Positions 57,335 through 64,000 of a stretch of 64,000 bases of DNA are shown in pieces (position 1 is the first letter of the stretch; every line of letters begins with the position of its first letter). The notes beneath the pieces are model-generated. The model did not search any database. It had not been told where the DNA came from and saw nothing but the letters and a program-made list of their open reading frames with translations. The translations under genes and the position numbers were made by a program. The stretch is from Streptomyces cacaoi (GTDB taxonomy: Bacteria > Actinomycetota > Actinomycetes > Streptomycetales > Streptomycetaceae), in NCBI RefSeq assembly GCF_006539165.1, contig NZ_BJMM01000017.1, positions 1 to 64,000 on the forward strand, given 5' to 3'.

Positions 57335-59143
57335 TCACCTCTCCCTGTGCACGCTGTAGGCGCCGGGCGCCGTGAGGGCGGCGGCACGCAGGTGTGTCGC
57401 GTACTCCCGGCCGAGCAGGGAGTACGCGGCGACGAGTTCCATCTGTGGTTCGGGCCCGGAGACGAGGCTGTCCAGCGGGGCGAGGCGCAGATCGCGGGCG
57501 CCGTGCAGGACGTTGTCGATGCAGCCGTTCAGCAGGTGTGCGCCGTGGTCGCGCAGCCGGCTGGTGTGTTCGGCGCCGAGGAGGGTCTCCAGGGTGGTGC
57601 GGGCGGCCGTGGTGCGGGGCCCGCCGAGCAGGACCGCCATGAGCAGCGCGGCGGCGCGTTCGCTCTCGCCCTCGGGCCCGGCGCGACCCGCTGCGCGCAC
57701 GTGTTCGTCGGCGAGCTCTTCGACGCAGCGTCGCCACCGGCGGACATGGACGCCGATGGTGCCGCGTTCCTCCTGGCCGCCCGCGGGCAGGGGCAGGGCC
57801 CCGGCGAGGGCGGGGTCGGCGGCGCGGGCGGCGGTGATGCGCTCGTCGGCGGCGGCGACGGCGCCGGACAGCAGGACGACGAGGCCGTCCGTGAGGGCGT
57901 CGGCGAGGTCTTCGGCGCGGCTGTCGCGCGGGTAGGCGCGCCAGTGGGCCGCGGCGTCGCCGGCGAGGAGTTCGCCGTCGGCCAGCCGGGTGCGGAGCCG
58001 CTCGGCGGCGGTGCGGTAGGCGGCGTCGACCTGCTGGGTGAGGCGCAGCGCGGTGGCGTACTGGGCGGCGCAGGCGCCGGCGAGCGCCGCGATGCGGGAG
58101 CGGAGGGAGCCGAGGGCGCCGGCGGCGGTGCGGCCGGCGGCCTCCTGCCGTGCGGTGGGGTCGGCGGCGCGGTGTTCGAGCCATTCGCGCAGCCCGTTGA
58201 CGGCCGAGACCGGCAGCAGCCCGGAGCCGCCGGCGGATTCGGGCAGTTCGGGGATGGTGAAGCGGGGGACGTGGCCGAGCCCTTCGCGTTCGAGCATGAG
58301 TGCGTAGCGGCCGGCGAGTTCGGCGACCATCTGGTGCGGGACGCGGTCGAGGACGGTGGCGAGGGTGACGTCGTACTCCTTGGCGGTGCGCAGCAGATGC
58401 CAGGGGACGGCGTCGGCGTACCGGGCGGCGGTGGTGACCAGGACCCAGATGTCGGCTGCGCAGATGAGTTCGGCGGCCAGGTCGCGGTTGCGGGCGACGA
58501 GGGAGTCGATGTCGGGTGCGTCGAGGAGGGCGAGCCCGCGGGGCAGTGCGGTGTCGGTCTCCAGGCGCAGGACCGTGCCGTGGTCGTCGTCGCCGGTGTC
58601 GGAGCCGGGCCCGGTGCCGGTGCCGGTGCCGTCGGGGGCGGCGTGCGGGTCCTCGTCGGTGTCGCCGTGGGAGGCCGGCCGGTGGCGGTCGTAGCCGGGG
58701 AGGCCCGGGCCGAGGGGGTCGGTGGTGCCGTGGGAGGCGTCCAGGGTGCCGGGGGTGTCCTGCCGGGGCACCCAGACGCGTTCGAGGCGGGGAAGCACCC
58801 GGCTGCCCGCGAACCAGGGGCGGTCCTCGGGATGGCAGACGAGCACGGGGGTGCGGGTGGTGGGCCGCAGCACTCCGGCTTCGCTGACCCTGCGCCCCAC
58901 GAGTGAATTCACGAGCGTCGATTTGCCCGCGCCGGTGGAGCCGCCGATCACCGCCAGCAGGGGCGCCTCGGGGGTGCGCAGGCGCGGCACGAGATAGTCG
59001 TCGAGCTGCGCGAGCAGTTCGCTGCGGTCGCGGCGGGCGCCTTCGGCGCCGGGCAGCGGGAGGGGGAAGCGGGCGGCTGCGACGCGGTCGCGCAGGGCGG
59101 TGAGCGCGTCGAGCAGGTCAGGCCGTACGTCCAAGATCGCCAC
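57335..59143 (-). CDS. dynA: Dynamin-like GTPase DynA
   Basis: A 602-residue GTPase without membrane helix. P-loop GGSTGAGKST (about 63-72), G2-like RPTTRTPVL, G3 LLDAPDID; the G4 position reads VTTAARYAD instead of (N/T)KxD, so guanine recognition is degenerate, as in related DynA-type proteins. Long helical regions follow (about 330-600), typical of dynamin stalks. An acidic/Gly insert (TGTGTGPGSDTGDDDHG, around 215) lies before G3. It is thought to join DynB at the division septum. GTG 59143 (MAILDVRPDLLDAL) matches the family start; no clear ribosome site, so possibly leaderless. Confidence 0.85.
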   Translation of the reverse strand: MAILDVRPDLLDALTALRDRVAAARFPLPLPGAEGARRDRSELLAQLDDYLVPRLRTPEAPLLAVIGGSTGAGKSTLVNSLVGRRVSEAGVLRPTTRTPVLVCHPEDRPWFAGSRVLPRLERVWVPRQDTPGTLDASHGTTDPLGPGLPGYDRHRPASHGDTDEDPHAAPDGTGTGTGPGSDTGDDDHGTVLRLETDTALPRGLALLDAPDIDSLVARNRDLAAELICAADIWVLVTTAARYADAVPWHLLRTAKEYDVTLATVLDRVPHQMVAELAGRYALMLEREGLGHVPRFTIPELPESAGGSGLLPVSAVNGLREWLEHRAADPTARQEAAGRTAAGALGSLRSRIAALAGACAAQYATALRLTQQVDAAYRTAAERLRTRLADGELLAGDAAAHWRAYPRDSRAEDLADALTDGLVVLLSGAVAAADERITAARAADPALAGALPLPAGGQEERGTIGVHVRRWRRCVEELADEHVRAAGRAGPEGESERAAALLMAVLLGGPRTTAARTTLETLLGAEHTSRLRDHGAHLLNGCIDNVLHGARDLRLAPLDSLVSGPEPQMELVAAYSLLGREYATHLRAAALTAPGAYSVHRER

Positions 59144-59487
59144 AGGTGCAGAATGCCCAATTTTGCTCCGGTTTTGAAGCGTATTCACGGTAGATCCCGG
59201 GAAAAATGGATGCTTTCGACGCGCGTTGGCGTCGTTCGCCCTGTTCGCCCCGATTGGCCCTTCTCCATGCGGACCGCACCCATAACGACTGCGCAACACC
59301 CGCCACTCACAGCGCCAAAAGCGCTGCAGAAATCGCACCCGCCTGCGATTATCGGGACCGCTTCACTGAACCTCCACAAGGCGTCGCGGACGTGAAGCGA
59401 ACAGGACGAGCCACCCGTCCCCCTATCCTTGACCCCGCCGTGGTCACTCCGGGGACGTGCGAGCCCGCCCACCCGCGACACAGGCAG
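59144..59487. promoter_or_regulatory. dynA promoter region and tRNA leader
   Basis: No gene is supported. The part next to dynA (59150-59220) is clearly A/T-richer (TTTTGCT, GAAAAATGG) as expected for a promoter on the minus strand. The part before the tRNA should hold its promoter; no clear -35/-10 pair is assigned. Confidence 0.45.
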
Positions 59488-59560
59488 GCCCCCGTAGCTC
59501 AGTGGATAGAGCAGGCGCCTTCTAAGCGCTTGGCCGCAGGTTCGAGTCCTGCCGGGGGCG
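59488..59560 (+). tRNA. tRNA-Arg (anticodon TCT)
   Basis: A full cloverleaf of 73 nt: acceptor GCCCCCG (59488-59494) with CGGGGGC (59553-59559), D-arm GCTC/GAGC, anticodon stem with loop CTTCTAA and anticodon TCT reading AGA, and T-arm GCAGG-TTCGAGT-CCTGC. CCA is not encoded. AGA is a rare codon in this genome, so the gene is a minor-codon tRNA. Its 3' half is also the antisense of the last integrase codons and marks the integration site of the element to the right. Confidence 0.97.
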
Positions 59561-61414
59561 CACACTGAAGGGCTGGTCAGCGCCCGGTGACGTCGCCGCG
59601 GCGCGCTCGGCGATCCCGGTGATCTCACCGAGGAGCGGCGCGGCGACGGTGACGCGGACCTCGGCGCCGCGATCGCGGTGGTCGTAGCGGACCTGTAGGT
59701 GGAAGGCGTCGTAGAGCGCGCGCTGGACGGTGGCCGGTAGATCCGCCATCCGCGTGTTCAGGTGCGGCAGCATGTCGAGAAGGCCAAGGGCGTCAGTCCC
59801 ATCGGCCCCGGGAGTTGCTGTGGCGGCAGCCTCAGCTTCGGTGATCTTGGCGGCTACGTCACGTCGCTGCCGCTCCAGGCGGTCGAACTGTTTTCGAATG
59901 CTCTTGCGGAACTCTGCCGCCGTCTCCGGATCGCCGTCGTCCTCCCCCGCCAGTTGTTCCATCAGACGACGTTGCCCGCGGGCCAGTCGCTCTCCTTCAC
60001 GACGCAGCGCGCCGATGTCGGCCACAGGCGCTCCCCGCTCGGGGAGCGCCTGTGAGAGCTGTGCCGCCAGTAGATCCGCCCGGCGGGGGCCGAAGATGCG
60101 GTCTTCGAAGAAGGTATGGACGGCTTCCAGGAGCACGCGCTCACTGATCCAGATCGCTTTGGGGTGGGTGGCGTACCAGGCCGCATCGGCGTGGTGGTCC
60201 TTCTTGGGCTGGCACGCGTAATAACACCGTCCCTTGCTGTACTTGCCGAACATTCGCCGTCCACACAGCACACAGCGCACGTAGGACCGCAGCGTGTACT
60301 CACGTGCGGTGGAGCGTCCCGCGCGAGCAGCTTCTTCTTTGCGGGACCCCGGGTGGGCGCGGTGGGCGGGCCATGCGGCGTCGAACATGGCCCGTGTGAT
60401 GAGGGGCTCGTGGGTGGGTTTCGGCGACCAGATCCATTCGGAGACTGGGTTGGCCCGGTTGCCGCGAGACTTCCGGGCCTTGCGGTTCCATACCTGATAG
60501 CCGGTGTATTTCGGGTTCTCCAGGATCGAGCGCACGCCAGCAGCTGTCCACCGCCCACTGGCGGTGTCCGTCCGGTTGGGCTGGGGCGGCGGGTACGTGG
60601 CTGGATCGTGGTTTAGGCAGTCGGCGATCTGGCGGAAGCTGAGCCGTTTCAGGACCCGTAGCCGGAAGATCTCGGTGACGACCGGGCCGCGTTCCGGGTC
60701 GGGCACGAGGCGGTGTTTGGTGGCCCCTTGCTCGCGGCGTGCGGGGACGGGGTGCGGGACGCGTTGGGCGTTGTAGCCGTAGGGCGGCTTGCCAACGTTC
60801 CAGCCTTGCTGGGTGTGCTCGATGAAGCCGTCCCAGGACAGCTCCAGCATCTGCAACACGTACCACTCGGACACAGCCTGCTTCACTCGGCGCGTCAGTG
60901 TCGGGGTGGCGCGTTTGCCCTTCCCGTCGGCGGAGATCGGCTCGTCAGCGGCACAGAGCGCGACGCCGCATTGCTCCAACTCATGCTCGATCTTCGTGCC
61001 GTAATAGGTCCGCCGAGCTACTCGTTCGATCGATTCGCAGATGACGGCGGCAAAGCGACGGTCCGGGCTTTCCGCCTCGGCAAGGAGGTCTGCGATTCCC
61101 CCGTCGCGTGGGATGGGGATGGCAAAGCGCTCGTGGGCCACGCCCTGACCCCGTACGTCCAGGTCCTTGCGGCCGGACTCGACATCGTAGAAGTGAGCGA
61201 CGATCATCCAGCCCGGCGGCAGTGCGGCCCGCGCGTTCCTCAGTTGTCTGGGCAGCGAGAGTGTGGGGTCCTGGGAGTCCTCGGTGGAGGTGCGGCCGAG
61301 CCAGGCCACCGGAACAGTGGCCTGGCTCGCGGACTGCGGGGCCGCCGACGCAGCCCAGGGCATGCCAGGAGCGGGTTCACCCCACGGACGCTCCGGTGTC
61401 GCCACTGAGGTCAT
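59522..61414 (-). CDS. int: Large serine recombinase (site-specific integrase)
   Basis: A 630-residue large serine integrase: resolvase domain with catalytic Ser43 (GRTSTEDSQD), the recombinase domain (about 195-330, PPYGYNAQRVPHPVP, LNHDPATYP, VRSILENPKYTGY), a zinc ribbon (CVLCGRRMFGKYSKGRCYYAC), and a coiled-coil C-terminal part (about 475-570). Such enzymes insert elements into one attB site without host factors. GGGAG lies 5 nt before the ATG. The reading frame runs into the tRNA gene: its last 12 codons (RPRQDSNLRPSA) are antisense to tRNA bases 59525-59560 and the TAG stop lies in the anticodon loop, so the native end is set by the integration junction. Confidence 0.9.
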   Translation of the reverse strand: MTSVATPERPWGEPAPGMPWAASAAPQSASQATVPVAWLGRTSTEDSQDPTLSLPRQLRNARAALPPGWMIVAHFYDVESGRKDLDVRGQGVAHERFAIPIPRDGGIADLLAEAESPDRRFAAVICESIERVARRTYYGTKIEHELEQCGVALCAADEPISADGKGKRATPTLTRRVKQAVSEWYVLQMLELSWDGFIEHTQQGWNVGKPPYGYNAQRVPHPVPARREQGATKHRLVPDPERGPVVTEIFRLRVLKRLSFRQIADCLNHDPATYPPPQPNRTDTASGRWTAAGVRSILENPKYTGYQVWNRKARKSRGNRANPVSEWIWSPKPTHEPLITRAMFDAAWPAHRAHPGSRKEEAARAGRSTAREYTLRSYVRCVLCGRRMFGKYSKGRCYYACQPKKDHHADAAWYATHPKAIWISERVLLEAVHTFFEDRIFGPRRADLLAAQLSQALPERGAPVADIGALRREGERLARGQRRLMEQLAGEDDGDPETAAEFRKSIRKQFDRLERQRRDVAAKITEAEAAATATPGADGTDALGLLDMLPHLNTRMADLPATVQRALYDAFHLQVRYDHRDRGAEVRVTVAAPLLGEITGIAERAAATSPGADQPFSVRPRQDSNLRPSA

Positions 61415-61424
61415 TCGATCTCCC

Positions 61425-61604
61425 TTAGTTCGAATCCCGCTTCGAGACAGCCTCCGTACGGGATGACAGCCCCTGGGAGCAGCTTCCGGCTGCAGGACGT
61501 TCCGCCAGCCAGGCGAGCGCAGTCCGGATCGCGTGCACCTGCTGAGCGCGGAGGGCCTCGCCATCCGGACCGTCGACGACGATGCACCGCACGCTTACAC
61601 GCAC
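61425..61604 (-). CDS. Small protein encoded just upstream of int
   Basis: A 59-residue frame (GTG 61604, weak AGGGG upstream; a longer frame starts at 61745). The core VSVRCIVVDGPDGEALRAQQ followed by AIRTALAWLAERP reads like a real beta-alpha protein. Its TAA is followed directly by the GGGAG site of int, so the two would be cotranscribed. Small genes next to serine integrases can be recombination directionality factors, but nothing here proves that. I recall similar small ORFs before integrases in other Streptomyces, without a known role. Confidence 0.5.
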   Translation of the reverse strand: MRVSVRCIVVDGPDGEALRAQQVHAIRTALAWLAERPAAGSCSQGLSSRTEAVSKRDSN

Positions 61605-62863
61605 CGGAGCTGCCCCTGCTCTGGATGGGTTTCCCGTGCGGAGGCCGTCCAGCGACCATGGACGCTCGATATCGGTGTCCTCTTCAAGGTCTCTTTCTGG
61701 TTGGACGCGACCAATTTCACGATGGCTTGAGGACGATGGCATCAACGCCCCTCCATGGGTTCGCTAGCGACCTGAAGCGGCAAGCGACAGGTTGACCTCC
61801 GGCGCGACTGCGGTCGTGAAACTGCGTCGGCGGTGGCGGTTCACAGGTAGTTGGGGGTGCGGTAATCGGTGTGGTTGTGCAAGGCGGTGGTTCTTGTGGA
61901 AGGCGATCCCTTATCGCGCTATGCCTTAGATAGAGATAACTGCGCGCGAGATTGTCACCGCTCGTGGCGCCTTCGAGCCTTGCAGCGCCCCATTTTCACT
62001 GCTCCGCCCTCCCGGCAGACGGTCTCAGCGCCCCTTCATAACGAGCTGGTTTGTGCAGGTGAGAGCGGAAGCGAGCCAGTGGCGAGCCACTCGCGAGCCG
62101 CTGCCGGACCAGTGGGTCCTCTGTCGATCGCGCCGGTGGAAAGAGGCTGGCTTTTGGTTGTATTCGACCCAGCGTGATCGTAGTAGCTGACTGCTCATCC
62201 CACGAGAGCGGACCCAACGCGGCTGCCCGTCCGCTCACATTCCTGCGAGCGTGGCGGCGAGTGGACAGGCCGAGGACGACGATTGGCCAGCCGGGAGCAC
62301 CAAGCCATTGACAAGCTTCTCTCGCCGGTCTTCGCAGCAGTCAATGACGCCCTCCTCGCAGCGGCTCACGATGTGCCCCCGGTTTGCCCCACTTGCACGG
62401 ATAGGTCGCGGAGCCATCGCCACCCACCAGAGGGCCATCACCGCCAGACAACGCCAGCGGTCGTTGCTGCTGGCACGCAGCCCGACGACACGCTGAACGC
62501 ACGCCAGGCGACCACGCACCGGAACGCGCAGTAACAGCCGCCGGAACCCAAGCGGGCCGCGTCCATCAGGGGCGATGGACTGTCCCCCTGCGGGCTGACT
62601 CACGGGACACCGTGCACCTGCCGGCGCCCCGGTCGCCCTTACGGCCGCACCCGCCAGCGTCTCCAAGTTCTCTTCTCAACTGGGGTGATGCCGCTTGACG
62701 GGGTGCCGCGCATCGAGCGTCCATGGTCGTAGCGAAGCGGGACCCACCGCACCGCACACGCGGCCCGTACCGCCCGCGCTCCCCACACCGCACCCACAGT
62801 GCACCGGGGGCCGCACCCCGGCCGGGGAACCCCAACCCACTGCACACCGATTGAGGTTCCCTC
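61605..62863. other. Element region without a confident gene
   Basis: About 1.26 kb of lower G+C than the chromosome. Short frames exist on both strands, for example TTG 62283-62534 on the plus strand, which contains a CPTC segment, but none has a ribosome site plus a recognisable protein. GCGAGCC-type short repeats occur at 62065-62105. It may hold decayed genes or the control region of the element. Confidence 0.45.
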
Positions 62864-63899
62864 ATGACAGACAGCACCAAGACACCGGCCCGCCCCTGAC
62901 CGGCGACCGCCACGAGCAAGTTGACCGGCGCCCGCGCCCAGATCTTCCAAGCCCTCACCGACAATCCCGGCTGCAGCGCCGCCACCCTCGCCCTATCCGC
63001 CGGACTCAGCCGCTCCACCGCCCGCAAGGCCCTCGCCACATTGGAAGACCAGGGGATCGCCGTAGGCGAGAAGGGCAACAACGCACCTGGCAAAACAACC
63101 CCTAACCTTTGGCACCCGACCCCTGAGGCCGCTCCTGGCCAGGTGCGCCCGCTCCCCGGCCAAGGAAGCGAACCCACACCGGACACCGCCGCTCCCGAGA
63201 CGGGCAGTGCCCAAGAAGAGCAGCCCAAGGCCGAACCGAAGCGTCCGCATTCGGGGAGCGGCGATTCCGCGGAAGTGCACCCGGCCACCGGCCGGGAGGC
63301 GGGAGCACCGCTAAGCCCGGGCCCGGACCATGAGGTGCGTCCGGGTGAGGTCACAGAACCCGAACCCCTTCAGGAAGAGTCAGTGCCCGCCTTGGCCCCG
63401 GACCCGGAGCACGCCGATAACCCGCCCGAGACGCACCCCGCCTCAGCATCGCTCGATACCCGGTCCCCCACCTCACAGTCCGGGGATAGCGCACCAGCAC
63501 GGGAGGAAGGCCGGGAGTCCCGGCCCGAGCGTGTCGCGACTGGCGAACCCGCCCCAGCAGCCAGCACCTCGCAGCCACCAACGGACATCACCCGTCCCGA
63601 ACCTGGGAAGTTCTGCCCCCCCGTGCGGACACTGGCGGCCGTCCGACACCGTCACCGACAGCGGCAGGCTGCGGCCAGGGGCACTGCGGGAAGTGGTCAC
63701 CGCGTTCCTGGCCGCCCACCCCGACGAGGCCTTCACCGCGACCAAGATCAGCCGACACCTTGAGCACAGCTCCGGCGCCACCGCCAACAGCCTCACCGCA
63801 CTGGTCAAGAACGGCATCGCCCGGCAGGTCAGCGAGAACCCCCGCCGCTACCAGTACGTCCCGTCCCAAAGCGACACACCGGCCGACACCAACAACTGA
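62864..63899 (+). pseudogene. Broken two-winged-helix regulator gene
   Basis: Reading from ATG 62864 (GAGG upstream) gives TDSTKTPARP, then an in-frame TGA at 62897-62899. The same frame continues as TATSKLTGARAQIFQALTDNPG, a winged helix (DNPGCSAATLALSAGLSRST, about 20-60 of the intact product) and a Pro/Glu/Ser linker. At a run of seven C (63616-63622) the frame is lost; with six C it would read FCPPCGHWRPSD, then GRLRPGALREVVTAFLAAHP, a second winged helix, and QVSENPRRYQYV, ending at 63899. Two lesions suggest decay. A shortened protein could still start at TTG 62921 and stop at 63763. Proteins of this type occur on Streptomyces mobile elements. Confidence 0.7.
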
Positions 63900-64000
63900 T
63901 CGCACATACAACCGACGGGGGCGACGCACACCTCACGCAGTACGCGCCACAGTATGTCGGGGTCCGCCACGTCCGTCAGTTCGTAGACGGTCTGCGACGT
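63848..64000 (-). CDS. 3' end of a minus-strand gene entering from the right
   Basis: The only open minus-strand frame from the right edge reads TSQTVYELTDVADPDILWRV then LREVCVAP and continues to a stop at 63848-63850. The first 28 codons look protein-like; the last part overlaps the 3' end of the regulator pseudogene by 52 nt, so the natural stop may have been altered. No family is recognised from so short a piece. Confidence 0.35.
   Translation of the reverse strand, partial: TSQTVYELTDVADPDILWRVLREVCVAPVGCMCDQLLVSAGVSLWDGTYW

Larger units (their letters stand above)
59525..64000. mobile_element. Integrated element at tRNA-Arg(TCT), left end
   Basis: Serine integrase immediately beside the 3' half of the tRNA, a drop in G+C in 61.4-62.9 kb, a broken regulator gene, and no core genes to the right all point to an integrated element whose left att junction lies in or just after the tRNA. 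The right junction is not in the window: I see no second copy of the tRNA 3' end. Element type (prophage, ICE, genomic island) cannot be told from the portion visible. Confidence 0.65.

Noticed and set aside
61428..61440. GTTCGAATCCCGC resembling a tRNA T-arm, possible second att site or tRNA fragment
   Set aside because: No matching stems or cloverleaf, and the identity with the tRNA 3' end is limited to about a dozen bases; too little to call an attachment site.
62283..62534. 83-aa plus-strand frame with a CPTC segment
   Set aside because: TTG start without ribosome site, no second Cys pair and no recognisable fold; left as part of the unassigned stretch.
62566..63354. 262-aa minus-strand frame in the element
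   Set aside because: Antisense to the regulator pseudogene, which has winged-helix sequence on the plus strand; the minus product is low complexity.

Overview
The window reads as core chromosome of a Streptomyces species: very high G+C with C/G-ending codons, frequent GTG starts, and a set of genes typical of the genus (Fe superoxide dismutase with a Nur-type operator, snapalysin with a LysR activator, a mycothiol-linked DsbA-like enzyme, a PknG-type kinase operon, two dynamin-like GTPases next to SsbB, EttA). From memory, S. coelicolor carries sodF, pepN and ssbB in this order around SCO2633-SCO2683; that synteny is recalled, not computed.

Left third (1-23.4 kb): sodF with a promoter overlapped by a Nur-box-like sequence; a DsbA/Rv2466c-like protein; two paralogous aminopeptidases N flanking a divergent LysR regulator/snapalysin pair; a rifampicin monooxygenase (Rox) preceded by a rifamycin-associated-element-like palindrome; a VOC protein; an AbiEi/DUF559-like protein; secreted GH29 fucosidase and GH84-type hexosaminidase flanking a 93-aa peptide with a CICGC motif and TSEP repeats; an HNH nuclease; an MscS channel; and a P5C-reductase-like gene divergent from a CGNR-like zinc-finger gene over a palindromic operator.

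Middle (23.4-47.4 kb): seven minus-strand genes form a candidate amino-acid-sensing phosphorylation module: GlnX-like membrane sensor, GlnH-like binding protein, coiled-coil protein, PknG-type kinase with TPRs, PP2C phosphatase, vWA protein and FHA protein. Kinase, phosphatase and FHA protein all carry zinc ribbons. Next come a PCMT-like methyltransferase, an ABC-2 exporter, a truncated hemoglobin, and an operon of two very large FtsX-type permeases plus an ATPase with an AbrB-like tail.

Right third (47.4-64 kb): a conserved hypothetical, a thioesterase and EttA in one operon; an LAxTG-anchored thioester-domain protein that has lost its thioester Cys; SsbB; DynB and DynA; then tRNA-Arg(TCT). 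A serine-integrase element is inserted at this tRNA and runs past the right edge. The last 12 codons of the integrase are the antisense strand of the tRNA. The element also holds a small ORF just upstream of int, about 1.3 kb without a confident gene, and a two-winged-helix regulator gene broken by an in-frame stop and a one-base C-run frameshift.
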